Below the pieces are notes generated by a model that saw only the letters and a list, made by a program, of their open reading frames with translations, searched no databases and was not told the origin of the DNA. Below are positions 45,897 through 58,434 of a stretch of 64,000 bases of DNA, piece by piece (the stretch's first letter is position 1; the number at the start of each line of letters is the position of its first letter). Where the stretch lies: contig CM055190.1 of the NCBI GenBank assembly GCA_029224185.1, positions 1,672,060-1,736,059 of the forward strand. The letters run 5' to 3'. The translations under genes and the position numbers were made by a program. Source of the DNA: Karalla daura. Taxonomy: Eukaryota > Chordata > Actinopteri > Chaetodontiformes > Leiognathidae.

Positions 45897-48800
45897 ATCC
45901 ACTCTCTCAGTCGCATCAAGGGGCTGTTTAGAGTTTCCAATCGACCTAAACATGAATGTTTTTGGACTGTGGGTGGAAACCTGAGTAAACACAAAGCCAC
46001 ACCAAACTCCCCAGGAAGAGAGATCCTCTCTGGGTCCTGCTTTCTGGAAGCCAACACAGCTACATCCAGATAACTAACTATTAACGTTAGCTATAATTCA
46101 CTCCCCAAAGGAAGCACCAGAGTGCCCTTACAACTCTCACACATCTGATAAATACGTATTAAAGAGTCCATCTAAAAAAAAGCACTGAGGACCTTTATGC
46201 TAAGGAGGGGATTATAATGCGAGTGCTTTTCTTGAGAGGGATGATTACAGCTGTGAACTAATGCTCACCAGCAAACACTCTGCCTTCAGTAGCACCAACA
46301 ACTCTGAGAGCGAGAGCGATGCTGCGGGCAAACAGCGACATGACCTGATTTTCTCACTCTCGGCTTCAAATTGTTCGACGTTTGCAAAGACAGACCGGCT
46401 TGACGAAGTGGAACAGATGTTTCCTGCACCCGAGCTCTATCAGCTGAGAGACAGAGGCATCGCACAGGCTGTGAAAGCCAATACCTGAAATACCGTATGA
46501 TGGAGCACTGCAAACTAGAACCGCTCATTTGCTTGTGTGTCTGTCAGTGAAGTGAACCGTGTGCTCAGTGGTGGCAAAGTATAAATGGCTCTGCGTTTCC
46601 TTCATCTCCATCTCCTCCTCCTCCTCCTTTGCAGGTGTGAGGCGCCTCACAGGATGAAAAGTAGAACTTTGTGTGGGCTGCTGCTCGCTTGAAGAGTCTC
46701 TGAGATGCAAGTCATGTCGCATTTGTCTTTGACAAGCCTCCGTCTAATCTGGCAACAAAACAAGGCCCGGGCTGGCTGGGAACACGGATCAGTGAGCGAG
46801 GCAGAGGAAAATCAGAGGCAGGATCCCGCCCGTTCTGTCCTGCTGTAGCACACCAAAAATAACCTGTGTGCAAAGAGCCGATTGATCAGTTTCGATAGAC
46901 TATAAGTAAGCCGAGTCAGATGTTATTTTTACTCTTATTTTTACAGTAATCAACTGATACACGTGAGTCATGAGTAGGTGAGACAGGCTATGTGTTTATC
47001 ATTGTTACTTCACAGCAGGAAGGACCTGGGCCTGACTCCTGGGTCAGAGGGCCAAAAAATGTATAAAGGTCGATGGGAGTCTCTCAACTGACCCTGTATG
47101 GAGATGTGACAGTGAATGGCCCGTGTGCCCTGTGGTAGCCCCTTCCACATGTGTAGCAGATAAATAAAAACACAACTTTACATAAAACACAACATGACTG
47201 GAAACACGTTTCAGAAACATGTTTCATGTCACTGTGAGAGACACTGCCCTCATGGCGCTGACTCTGAGACAGACTGAGAGAAACGGGTACAGTAGAAGAC
47301 TAAACCCACACTTGACATCAAGCAGGAGGAGTACTTAGGCAGAGGAGAGAGGAGCTGATAATCTCCGCCGCGGTATTAAGGATTTTTCTATTTTTGTATT
47401 CAGAACCGAGGTGGTGTCGCCTGCTCCCGCCTGCAGCTGGAGGGCTAAGCAGCTCTCTGTGTCCTCGTCACAGTCTAGAGTTTACACTGTGAGAGGTTAT
47501 AAACACTTAGTGACAGGCTGAACCTCTGTTTAGCCCGCCCCCCCCAGATGATTGATGCAGTGATGTCACCAAACCATCATCCATCTCCAGCTCTTCTGAA
47601 AATGTCAGCAAAAAACTGAACAAATCTCAAAAGCTCAAAACTCCGAGACCAGGCACTACATGAGGTAGTCAGAGTTCAGATGGTGTCAGAGATGTCTTTG
47701 GATTGGGTTGTGCAGGTTTCCTATGAAGTTGCCTTTGGACCAGAAGGTGACAGCACCTATAACCCATCCAACCATCCATCCATCCATCCATCCATCCATC
47801 CATCCATCCATCCATCCATCCATCCATCCATCATCATAGCCTGTTTGTGCCTTATGGGGGTCTACCAGAGCACACCTGCACTCTGGACAGGTTGCTGTTT
47901 ATTATTAACTCGGTGAGCTTGTTTCCCAGGATGTCACCTGATCACTTTATTAATCATTGATTGCAATCAGCTCGAGCCAAGGTTCCAAAGGTTTGCAGCA
48001 TAAAAAACAAGGACAGAGTACTTGTGTTAATTTGAGACACCATGACCAGTTGAGAGGTTTTGGTGGATGAGCCACTTAGACCTCCAAAACACACACACAC
48101 ACACACATAGACACACACACACACACACACACAAACACCAGCAGCAAGTGCGTGCAGGAGATCATAAGGGTGGCAGTCTGGTCCACTCTACACATGTGGG
48201 GATTTTAAATTAAGGGCTTAACATCGTATGAGCAGAGAGAGAGCAACACATTAACAGCAATGCTGGAAACAAGAGTCATATCTGTACATGTAAACAGAGC
48301 TGATCAATTATAACAAAAAATAACAACAAGAAAAACAAGTTTGTTATGCTGAGGAATATCACGTCTTGTGGAAATATTTAGTATTTGATTATTTCCTAAA
48401 TGTCCTCGAAACCATCTGCCATACTGGGACCAGTCCTGATGATCCACTGCACCAGAAGGCAGTGAACCACCAAAACAATTCATATCATTTTTAGCTTATA
48501 CTCCAGCTCGGTTTCTCTCTCCCTCTCTCTCTTTCACCAGTTTTCTTGGTGCTTGTCATTCTTAGGTGCAGCATGCAGCGAACGCTGAATCTTAGCTGAG
48601 AAACTTAACAAACGTGGAAGTAACAGAAGACCTGAAAACAGCCAAAGCCGGCGCCAACCGTGACTCATTCCCATAGACCTCTTCACTAAAATGCCCAACC
48701 TCACAGTGGTCTCTCTGGGTCTATTGATTATATCCCTGGTTACCTTCTTTAATTTGTCTAATGGCATGTCTTTCTTTAAGTTGTAGCACAGTGACTGACA

Positions 48801-49440
48801 AGCTGCTTGTTGCCACAAGTCCAGTGTCCAATGGTGACACACATGCAGTGCACTCAAGACCTAAAGCTCCATTAAAAATCCAAAAATCATTCATCTCATT
48901 CATAAATTCATTCCTAACTCATTTGTTTCCCATATCAGTCATCAATTGTGGAGTATAAAATAAGTTTCAATTTTAGATTTGTAACTCTTTTCATTCTGCA
49001 GCCTTTGTTCTCCACCATGAAACATGTCATCCTATCACTCCACAGGAGAAAATCCATCAGACTCATTCACATCTTCGATCTGTGATGATATTTGTATCAC
49101 CACACAATAGAACAGTGCACCACAGGTCTGGATCCAGAGATTCACATTAAAAATCTAAGCTGCTTATTGCTAAAGAGAGAGAGAGGGAGAGAGAGAGAGA
49201 GAGACATTGGCTGTAATTAATACAAGTGTTGGGGTGAAAAATGACCCACTTGAGCACTCAGGCTGGGATTAAAGTCACTGACCTGTGCAGCTCATTTGTT
49301 CTGATTTGATTTGTTTTCATTCATCGTATTCATTAAGTTTTTACTTAACTCGTGAATTCATTTACCAGCAAAGCTTCTTCATCCCAAGTCCAGTTAACGC
49401 CTGGTCTCCATCATCAACACTTCCCTGTCATCTGGCTCAT
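43534..49440. other. Long stretch without a recognised gene
   Basis: Several short ORFs exist, none with domain resemblance or splice support. It contains (CA)n at 45807-45896, (CATC)n at 47766-47832, (AC)n at 48090-48132 and (GA)n at 49177-49203. Confidence 0.4.
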
Positions 49441-49441
49441 A

Positions 49442-49565
49442 TGTCCCAGCTCACTGTTTATCATTGAACCTGTTTCCCTTTCCCGTGGTGTTCCTCAAGG
49501 TTCAGTCTGGAGACCAATATTATTTTCACTGAACCTGCTTCCATTAGGACACATTATGAAGAAAC
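49442..49565 (+). mobile_element. LINE reverse transcriptase relic
   Basis: The frame contains SRGVPQGSVWRPILFSLNLL, which fits the conserved non-LTR reverse transcriptase block (GVPQGSVLGPLLFxLY). It is a short fragment without the rest of the enzyme. Confidence 0.65.
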
Positions 49566-50388
49566 GAGGTAACGCTGCACCAGGTAGAAGAGAACAACAG
49601 GAGACCAATAGACATGTGACAAAATTTAACCAAACCAAAGTTAACAAAGACCAAAGGCCAAAATAATAAACACAACACCCCCAACATAACCAAGGTGAAG
49701 AAGACACTGACCTGCTGCTAAATCACCAAAAAAAATGTTACACTCTACATGTAACTCTCCATCCATCCAAAAAAATAAAAGCTAAATGGCAGCCCTGTCC
49801 TGCAGGCTCCTCTGGCTGGCTGCTTAGCCCTCAGGTACATCACAACAGCTGGGAGTGGGGGGGGCAGCAACCCCAGGCAGGATCTCCTTCCCGGGGAGGA
49901 GCACAGACACAATCACAAACTCACACTCACCTGACAACATCACAGTACACTGAGCACTGGTCCCTCGCCTCAGCCATACAGCCAAAGTTATAGAAATGAT
50001 CAGAATGGACTGTGAAATATGACCTTCACATCTACCCGCTGAGCACCCACAGGAGATATCACCCAGTGGTTGGCAGCAGGTCCTGGAGCAGCAGGCTCAG
50101 TCTGAGTCCCTCTGGGTCTGTTCCTCCACTGTGCACAGGGAGATCTTGGCCAGTGTCTGTGCACACAGACGCAGTAGTTGCACACGTAGATGTAGAGACA
50201 GTTCTCCTGTGAAGATCACCAGCATCAGCCCATCCATCAGTGGCGTGGGGGCTGTGTATATTTAAGGGGGTGAGGGCAGAAAACCGTATGTTGCTGTTTC
50301 ATGTAGTCGGATGAACTATCAGAGCGCCCAGCATCATTTACCAGGACTTACACAGCTTGACACCTAACACACACTCTCAGCACGATGC

Positions 50389-50392
<4 letters not shown>

Positions 50393-50426
<34 letters not shown>

Positions 50427-50491
50427 GCTCTCTCCGTCTCTCTCTCTCGAGCGCAGAGACGAGTTTAGACTCATTCACTGTGACCACAGCG

Positions 50492-50547
<56 letters not shown>
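50393..50547. repeat. (CT)n and (CA)n microsatellites
   Basis: An interrupted CT run at about 50393-50450 and a pure CA run at about 50494-50547. Confidence 0.95.
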
Positions 50548-50549
<2 letters not shown>

Positions 50550-51383
50550 CTCTGAAACTCCTTTATGCAACCACCTTCCAAACAGCACAAGCAGCTCCTT
50601 GATGCACAGTTCACATCTGATATTGGAAAGACGTGAATTCACTCACACACTCATTCAGAAGCCGTAAAGTTTTACATCCACACCAAACAAGACTTGTACG
50701 CTCTATGTGAGACACGCGGATGCTTCTCACCTTTCCTTGTCGTTTATATATGTAACAATACATGTAAATGTTCATTATACAGCAACACAACAACCCAGTA
50801 CCAGTGGCTGTAAACAGCACACCTGACGAGCATTCAGACAGCCCGGCCTGTCACAGCCTGTCAGTGGGGCTCATTTTCTCCACATAAACAACAACAACAA
50901 ACAACAACTTCAGTGGACTCACATGCTTCATCAAAGCAAGCAAGACAAAATACGGACTATAATCACATCAAAACAAACACAGATTGCTAGCTGGGCTGTT
51001 AGCAGTCTCTATTAAGCTTCGTAAAGAAAGAAAAGAGTTTTGCTCACCCTCTCTGAAGAATGTCCGTGAATCCTGTGTGACCCAGGGGTTGTTCAGTGAG
51101 CATGACTCCTTGTCAGAAGGAGACAGGCCCAGCAAAAAAACCTCGGAGTTAGCGCTTCCCGCTAGCCACTCAGTGGGACGCATTCTCCTCATTGAATGTC
51201 CGAAAACCTTTCTTCCTTTCATCTACTTTTGGTGTTGGTCTCCTATCACATTTAGTTTGGAGTTGCTGCTCAAGAAGCAGTTTAGCAAAAACTTATTTTT
51301 GACCAAATATTCCAAATCCCCGCCCTCCATAATTGCGCTGTCGGGCTACCCGGAAGTCGACAAACCTTTCGTTATTCGTATCA

Positions 51384-51496
51384 GTGACGTTGATGTTGAC
51401 GTCCAGTGATGTGATTGGTGTGAAGCCGTGACTTCCTGACCCCGTCCTGGCCAATCACAGGGAAGCAGCGTTAAGACAGTCGCCTCATCTGATTGG
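51384..51496. promoter_or_regulatory. Candidate promoter: two CRE-like and three CCAAT boxes
   Basis: TGACGT at 51384-51389 and TTGACGTCC around 51396-51404 are CRE/ATF-like. CCAAT boxes occur at 51414-51418 (reverse), 51451-51455 (forward) and 51492-51496 (reverse), about 37-41 bp apart. This is typical of NF-Y-bound promoters. The gene driven, and its direction, are unknown. Confidence 0.4.
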
Positions 51497-53310
51497 CTAA
51501 TAAGTATTACGTTTTTCACCAAAGAGAAGTCAACTCCGCTTGGCTTCCCTTGGTGATGTGTCACCAAAACGCCACTGCCATCCATCCATTTTAACGCTAT
51601 TATTTAACCCAACCCAAGTGATTTTTGAACAGTTATACCCCAACTGTATGAGTGTAAGTTGTAATGTTTGACGCTGTAGTGTGAATTAAAAATCATTCAT
51701 TCATTCATTCATTGAATGGTGACTGACGACCCGCCCAGGCTTGGACAGACCCCATGTCGTTTGTGAGACCAGAGGGTAGAAGATAATATATAAGATAATG
51801 AATATGTGGAATGCCTTCTGGGTGGTTTCTAAATTAACCCTCACATTTGATACTATATAATTCACTGCATGTGCATTAACATGCTTTCAACTAGTTCTAA
51901 TTACATTTGGAAATAGGGACCTTGACACATTAGCATTATAACATCCACAATGACATCTATTGTACAATGGATATTGAAATAGTATTTTAGTATAGTAGTA
52001 TAGTATTTTATCTTGCTTACTTCCACTGTTTTGTTAAGCTAAACAGTTCTGTTTCCATCCATGTTGCAGTGATTCAGCTTAGACCTTGAGGATGGAGCAT
52101 CGTAGCCGAGGATCGCAGACTTCCCTGGACTTTCTCGGTGCTCGTGGCCACAGAATAAAGAGCTGCACTGATGATTGTGGTTTACCACACCTCGGGTCTG
52201 AAATAAGAGCAGGACGAGCCGTCAGAGATCCAGAGATCCAGCAGCTGACCCAAACTGCAAAGGGCTGGAAACAAACGACCCAGGAAGATGGGTTTCTCTG
52301 ATCTTTTCCTCGTGGCAGCCGAGTGATTCTGTAAGTCAAGCTACGATGCATAATTGATGGTCAATCTATCACTCGGAATCGCTCCCTTCTTCTGTGCGAT
52401 CCTTTAATCAAAAGCTCATTCAGGTTTTTACTTTCACGTGATTGATTTCAGTTTTTTTTGACAGATCCCACAAAAATGTGTCTTTTCAGTGTCTCTCTGT
52501 GTGCTCTGTCCCACTTTATGTGTCCTTATATAGGCTATGGGGAGCAGTCAAACGTGGACGCAGCTGGCCCAGAAAGTGCAGCCGAAAACACAGTTTATTT
52601 AAAGATATGGGAGCTGTAGTGATTTGGCTCAAGGACTGTGACGGTAGTTGGAAAATGGCAGTATTTTCTAGTTGAAAGGAAAGCCTTGATTGCAGTTTGC
52701 CACAGCAGGAATCTCTGCAGGGGGTGTTGATGGCAACTTTCTGAGGATGAAACAATCACGTGGAACCAAATCCACTGAGTCAACACAGTCTTCTTAATCT
52801 CAACAAAAAGTTGTGCCGGTGCTCTCGAGTTGCGAGAGTATGTTGCCTTGACCTAGATCTAGACCTAGACCTAGACATCATCACATGTAGCAGTCATTTA
52901 AAATATGATTGTAATGCAAACCGTTCTGCCCCCTAGATCCAGACAAATACAACTGTCAGTAACTGTATGTATCATAACATTCTCACAATGAAAAATAGGA
53001 CTGTAAAAGGCACTGAGAAAAAGCATCAGTGTTTCATGGATTCTATGTTTGTCAGAGAGCAAGGATGAAAATATCACATTCAACTATTCCAGGCCCCCCC
53101 CCAAAGTCACTAGAGAGTGACTTTGAAGACTTGTAGTGTTTTTCAGCAGTTTGCAATTCATTAAGTGTTGATTTTAATTGGGTCTTAAGACTTTACACTT
53201 TTGATTGACACCTGATTTAACCATTTGGGTGCCTCAATATTTTGAGCAGAGCCACTGATGTCATTAGGGAAACAGATGCTTTAAAGCTCCTCCCTCAGTC
53301 TGCTCTGTCT

Positions 53311-53325
53311 CCAGCTGGTGGCGCT
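53311..53325 (+). promoter_or_regulatory. CTCF-like motif
   Basis: CCAGCTGGTGGCGCT fits the CTCF core moderately. Confidence 0.35.
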
Positions 53326-53702
53326 CATGTCTGCACATCTAGCAGCCAATGAGATCGTGGCTCCACTGAGGCATAATGATGTGTGGCTCCAGGTTTCACC
53401 CTATAACATCTTAAAGTTTGAGTCTCAATAATATGTGTGAAGGATAGAAGTCAACAAAATGATCGCCTGGTGAGTGCACGACTCTGAACTACTACCTTTT
53501 ATTAAAGTATATCCTCCTTAAAAAATATATTCTCCTCTTAAAATAAAATAAAATTAGCCAATAAACGTTCTTCACTTTCAGATGGTTTCAGATCATCAAC
53601 GTAGCAGATTTAGAATATCTGACTCATGAATACAGTCACAGGTAATGACATAACCCTATTTAATGTAAACACACAAAGGAATGTCTAGAAGAGTGAAACA
53701 TC

Positions 53703-53704
<2 letters not shown>

Positions 53705-53743
<39 letters not shown>

Positions 53744-53900
53744 CTACGGTGAAGAAACACAGATGCATTAACAGTCAAAACAATACGTTTTTTATTATAG
53801 TAATTTTCCAGTTAACACCTGCGCCCACCATGTGGCTCCAACCTGGAACTATTTACAGACCCCCCCCCTCCCCCCCCCCCCCCCCCCCCCCCCCCCCCAT
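53705..53900. repeat. (CA)n and poly(C) tract
   Basis: A CA run at 53705-53741 and an almost pure C tract of about 37 bases at 53862-53898. The C tract is G-quadruplex prone on the other strand and a likely site of sequencing error. Confidence 0.9.
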
Positions 53901-56780
53901 CCCCCGCTCCTGTGTCCTGTAGGGAAGGCAGGTCCGATGCCAAGGCATGGTTAGCAGTTCAGGGAACAGGAGCACCGACAGCTCTGCTTATGGCTGGCTT
54001 CAGCATCTGTCTTCATTACAGACAGTAGACGGGTACAGCTCAGCTTCACGTCCAACCCCCCCCAAAGCGTTTACTCCGCTGGTTAAGAAGAGAGAAAGAA
54101 ACCTGACGTCCTGAGAAATGACAAAACAGGAGAGATTACCCACAGAATATCAGGCAGGGTATCAGTCTGAGAGGGGACGTATGCATTTCATTCACACCCC
54201 CCCAGACCCCCCCGCCCCCATCTGCCTCCACAGCCGCTCGCTCTGCACATTAAGCCCTCCCTCCAGCAGCTACTCTGAGCTGTCGCACCGCTCTGAAGGG
54301 CAGAGGCAGAGCACCAGTGAATTATTTAAGCAGGCCTACTTTTCACCTCATCACTACTTATTACTCTCTGATTTTTCTGATCCCAGTGAAATACATGTGT
54401 AACATCTTGTCCCTGCAGAGTATCAAATTCATTCCCGTAAAATAATAGCCAATAAACAGTATGCAAAAAGCTATATTCACTTGTTTTTTTTGTCTTTTGC
54501 TTTTGTCCAATGCCAACTGTTTTCCAATCCTGCAGTAAATATGTACATGGTGCGTATGCTAAGGTTAAGGATGGGGGAGAAGGAAAAATGTGATTATGAG
54601 ACACAGCGTCCTTCTCTGGCACCGAGAGTTGGCATTAAACATAAAAACACGAGCTGCGGTAATGTGGATGTAATTCGCTGTTGCTATGAATAGCAGCATG
54701 TATTGCAATCCCCCTTTTGCAGCAATGTGCACAAGTAATAGAAGAACCAATCCATCAAGTTTCCTGTGAACCTCCAACAATATCAAATTCATCTTTTTTT
54801 TCTTTGAACACAAACACTGGCGAGCTTTGTGAACTCAGCAGCAGCACTAATGAAACCACAGTGGTGCAGTTTGCCATCACACCACAGGGCTTTCTCACAC
54901 TTTCTATCCTTCATTTGTCTGATTGTTTTTTTTCTCATTTCCTAGTGGAAATAATAATAATAAAAGACAATGAAAGATAACGTCTGCAACTACATGAATG
55001 TGCTTGCATGATAAGGGAGGAGCAGAGTAAAGTGGCCTGTTTGTTATGTGATCTGTCCCTTTGGATGGGAGCTGTCGGAGGCTGTCATACTGAACCAGCA
55101 GAGAGGTACTAATCTTCATCATTAGGCAGATGTGAAAGCTATTGGGTGTCTCATAATGGCCACCGGCTTTATTTCTAATTTTCTGGTCAGCCTGACTCTA
55201 TCCTGTCAGTCAATTAGCCCTCTGTGGGACGAAGCATGAAGTGATGGCGTTCTCCTTCATTCCTAAAACTCCAATCAGAGGAAATCATACAAGAAAAAAG
55301 AAGTTGTCCTGAACTGTTGCATCGAGCGAAGGGGACTCAGAGGACTGTACCACAGGCCCCTCCCTGCCTCTGTCTGGAGACAGCTCCATCAGACCCCCAG
55401 TGACACCAGTGGGTACAGAGTGGGCAAGATAATGGACGTCTGGGCAGTCAGTGAGACGATGGATGTTAAGAGATTGAAATTGATCAGAAATCTAATTCAG
55501 ACTGGAGGATAGCAAGGAATATTACATTGAAGGAATTAATATGGACAAAATGGTTTCAGTAATATCATTTCATCTTTTCAGACTGATTGACAGAGGCAGA
55601 ACTTCAGTCCACAGTGTTTAGCACAGCATTACATCTCACAGCGTTTTATTATCTTCTTCATTTAGTTGCTCAGTCGCCCTATGGTTGGCCCAGCTTACAA
55701 ACCTCTGACTGGTTTTCAGCCTGACCAAGAGTTTAAGTAACTGATCAGATAGGACTTAATGAACTAGATTCACAGAGAGGTGGCTGATCCTGCTGAGACC
55801 TCCATCCATGCCTCTGTGCCTTCCAGAAGTAGAGCATGAATTGTGTGAAATGGGGGTGGGGGGGTGGGGTCGTTCCTTATTAACTGGGTTGTGTTGAGGA
55901 TCAGGTTTTGATTTTGACTTTAATGGAAGTTTAACTAATCCAAACTGCTAACCTCAACCTGCATTATAAATATATTTGCACAAACACACTGTAGTGGCAG
56001 CAGGTCAGTGAGCCAGATATGTTCCCTCAGTGCCAGGATGAAAGAAAAGGATGTAGCATTTCTAGCTAGTTCAGGTTACATAGTCTCTGCCCTTAAATGT
56101 ATTTAGGAGGACTTTAAATATACGTCCAAACCTAGTCTGATTCAATCAGTTCTACTGCTGAGTCCATCAGTGCTCCCAGGTAAGCCTCTATGGAACAAAA
56201 TGACGCACACCTAGAGTGCAAAAATAAAAAGTGCTCAAAAACTCAAAAAAGAACGAAAAGGAACAGCTTCAGGATCAGAAGCAGGCCTGTGTCTCTATTG
56301 GCTACTTACAATTCAGAAGAAAAGAGAGCTCAGCAACATTCAAGTTACATCCCAAGTCATTCATTTCCAAGTGGGTAGGCTAATATTATCAATACATTCA
56401 GTTTGGCTGTGTAGTTGTACTACACTCTATGTACAAGTACACTTCTATTTCAACTAAAATACATTATTTTTCTAATTAGAAAAATTAGTGTGCACAAATT
56501 TCCTCCCTTAAAACGCTCGCCGTTGTTGAAGAAAGATAACAAAATAAAGATAAATTCTCACATTCAAGCAGATAATTCATCAAAAAAATAACTTTGATCG
56601 AGATACACTGTACAGTAATCATACGAAAAATAAAAATATCGCTTGCTGGCTACGATAACAAATCCAATATAGTTCCATGATCCTCACAACAGGCAATCAA
56701 ACAAACAGGTTCCTGACTGTCCCACAGTTTGTAACAATACAAGAGACTACAGCTGTCTAACCAGTAGATATACATGTATA
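53901..56780. other. No coding exon seen; flank 3' to the MINAR1-like exon
   Basis: AT-rich, ordinary sequence lying downstream of the minus-strand stop codon at 56953. Part of it may be 3' UTR if the proximal poly(A) signal is not used. Confidence 0.35.
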
Positions 56781-56798
56781 TATTGTGCACTTGCTGAA

Positions 56799-56804
56799 TT
56801 TATT
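56799..56804 (-). terminator. Candidate poly(A) signal for the MINAR1-like gene
   Basis: AATAAA on the minus strand, about 150 bp past the stop codon. Confidence 0.35.
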
Positions 56805-56952
56805 TATATTGTACAGGAGTCGTCTACTTGTCTTATATTGGCAACAAAGACCACCAGAAGTAAATACTGCATTAAAAACAAGCCCCGCCCCCTCCACCCC
56901 CCCACCCCACACACACACACACACACTGCCTGTCACTCCGTCCTGGCCGCTC

Positions 56953-57150
56953 TCATGTCTTCATGGTGCAGATTGGGACAACGATGACCAGGATCACAGT
57001 GCAGGTGGCGGCCGCTATCAGCGCTCCGATCTTGCACGCCTTCGCCCTCCTGAACTCCGCCTCTTTCCTCTTGAGCAGCGAGTCGTAGCCCGGGGTGTAG
57101 ATGTCCTCCATCCAGTACTCCAGGTTGTTGGGGTTTAAGGATTCCTGGGT
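56953..57150 (-). CDS. minar1: Last coding exon of a MINAR1 (UBTOR)-like membrane protein
   Basis: MINAR family proteins are single-pass membrane proteins linked to NOTCH2 and mTOR signalling. On the minus strand a CTTTCACCAG acceptor (ending 57151) opens a 65-residue, in-frame exon that ends in TGA at 56955-56953. It contains NPNNLEYWMEDIYTPGYDSL, then a basic KRKEAEFRRAKACK linker and one hydrophobic helix (IGALIAAATCTVILVIVVPI), and ends CTMKT. This matches my recollection of the MINAR1/MINAR2 C-terminal block. The YTPGYDSLL and VPICTM words favour MINAR1 over MINAR2. No long minus-strand ORF for the rest of the protein appears up to 64000, so the preceding intron is at least 6.8 kb and the main exon is outside the window. 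Confidence 0.72.
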   Translation of the reverse strand, partial: TQESLNPNNLEYWMEDIYTPGYDSLLKRKEAEFRRAKACKIGALIAAATCTVILVIVVPICTMKT

Positions 57151-57582
57151 CTGGTGAAAGAAAACAGACTGTTTTCAGGTACTGAAGGTGGAGGATGCAC
57201 AGGTCTGACACTGAAGGAGATATATTACCATGGAATTGACCAGAGGAGCCAAGAGTAAAACATTTATATTTACATTTGTGGCAGGATGAAGGACGAATCC
57301 GGAGGCAGAAGTCAGTTTAGCTCTTTATTCTTTCAGTGACAGGAACAGAGTGAACAGAAGCATAAAAGCATCCCAGTGTCCTCCACACATTCACTCATTT
57401 GGCAGATGCTTTTATCCAATCCTTATAATTGACAGACAGCATTAGGGCTTACAGAGCAACAAGAGTCTGTGACTGGGGCAGATATGAGAGATAAGACAAG
57501 GTAAGACATGAAGAAAAAGAGTCTTTGTTCTGTTTTTTGTGAGAGGGGGAGTGTTTAGGAGAGGAGGTGTTCTTGGAAGGGT

Positions 57583-57604
57583 TAAGGTTAGGGTTAGGGT
57601 TAGC
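57583..57604. repeat. Short interstitial telomeric repeat
   Basis: About three GGGTTA units within the presumed MINAR1-like intron. Confidence 0.85.
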
Positions 57605-58229
57605 TCTATACCTAAGCCTTGAAGACAGATAGGGATGTTCCCCCACTGATGGTGTTTGGAAGTTTGCTCCCCCGTCTAGGAACCACAGAGGAAAGCCGAA
57701 CATAGAACATAGAACAAATACTTGTTCCTGATTTAACTTGTCCACTACTCCCTGGTAGCCTGTCATTCATCTACGAGAAACTGAACCACAGAAGAGACAA
57801 GAAATAGCACAGGACACTGTGTTGTATTGTTGCTCTGAGTTTCAGAATATACCACTGAGCTGAGAGAAGCTTTGGGGATTAGATGCTTCTGAGAGAAAAC
57901 AAAACGCTCGTCTCATGATCTTCCTGCGTCTGTCACAAGCCAGTTACTTGGGATGAGTTCACAGTGACGGACGTTTTTAGCTCAATGGAGGATGGAGGAC
58001 GTCAATGAGGAGTCGTACCAAGCTTTCATGGGTTTTCCACTCAAGCAACAAGCAGTGGACTCTGGACGGGGTGAGGAGGAACCCTTCACCTGTGCCTGGT
58101 CGACCAGGTACCTGCCTGGAGGCAGCATAAAAACCCAACCGGCCCAAACAAAATTCAGTGGATAGATGGATTTACTTTTTCTTACAATCCATAACATTTC
58201 ATCAGTAAGGAGAAAATAAGATTTTAAAG

Positions 58230-58434
<205 letters not shown>

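Noticed and set aside
52086..52301. 71-codon ORF at 52.09 kb
   Set aside because: Normal-looking composition but no domain, no splice partners and no structured RNA motif that I recognise.
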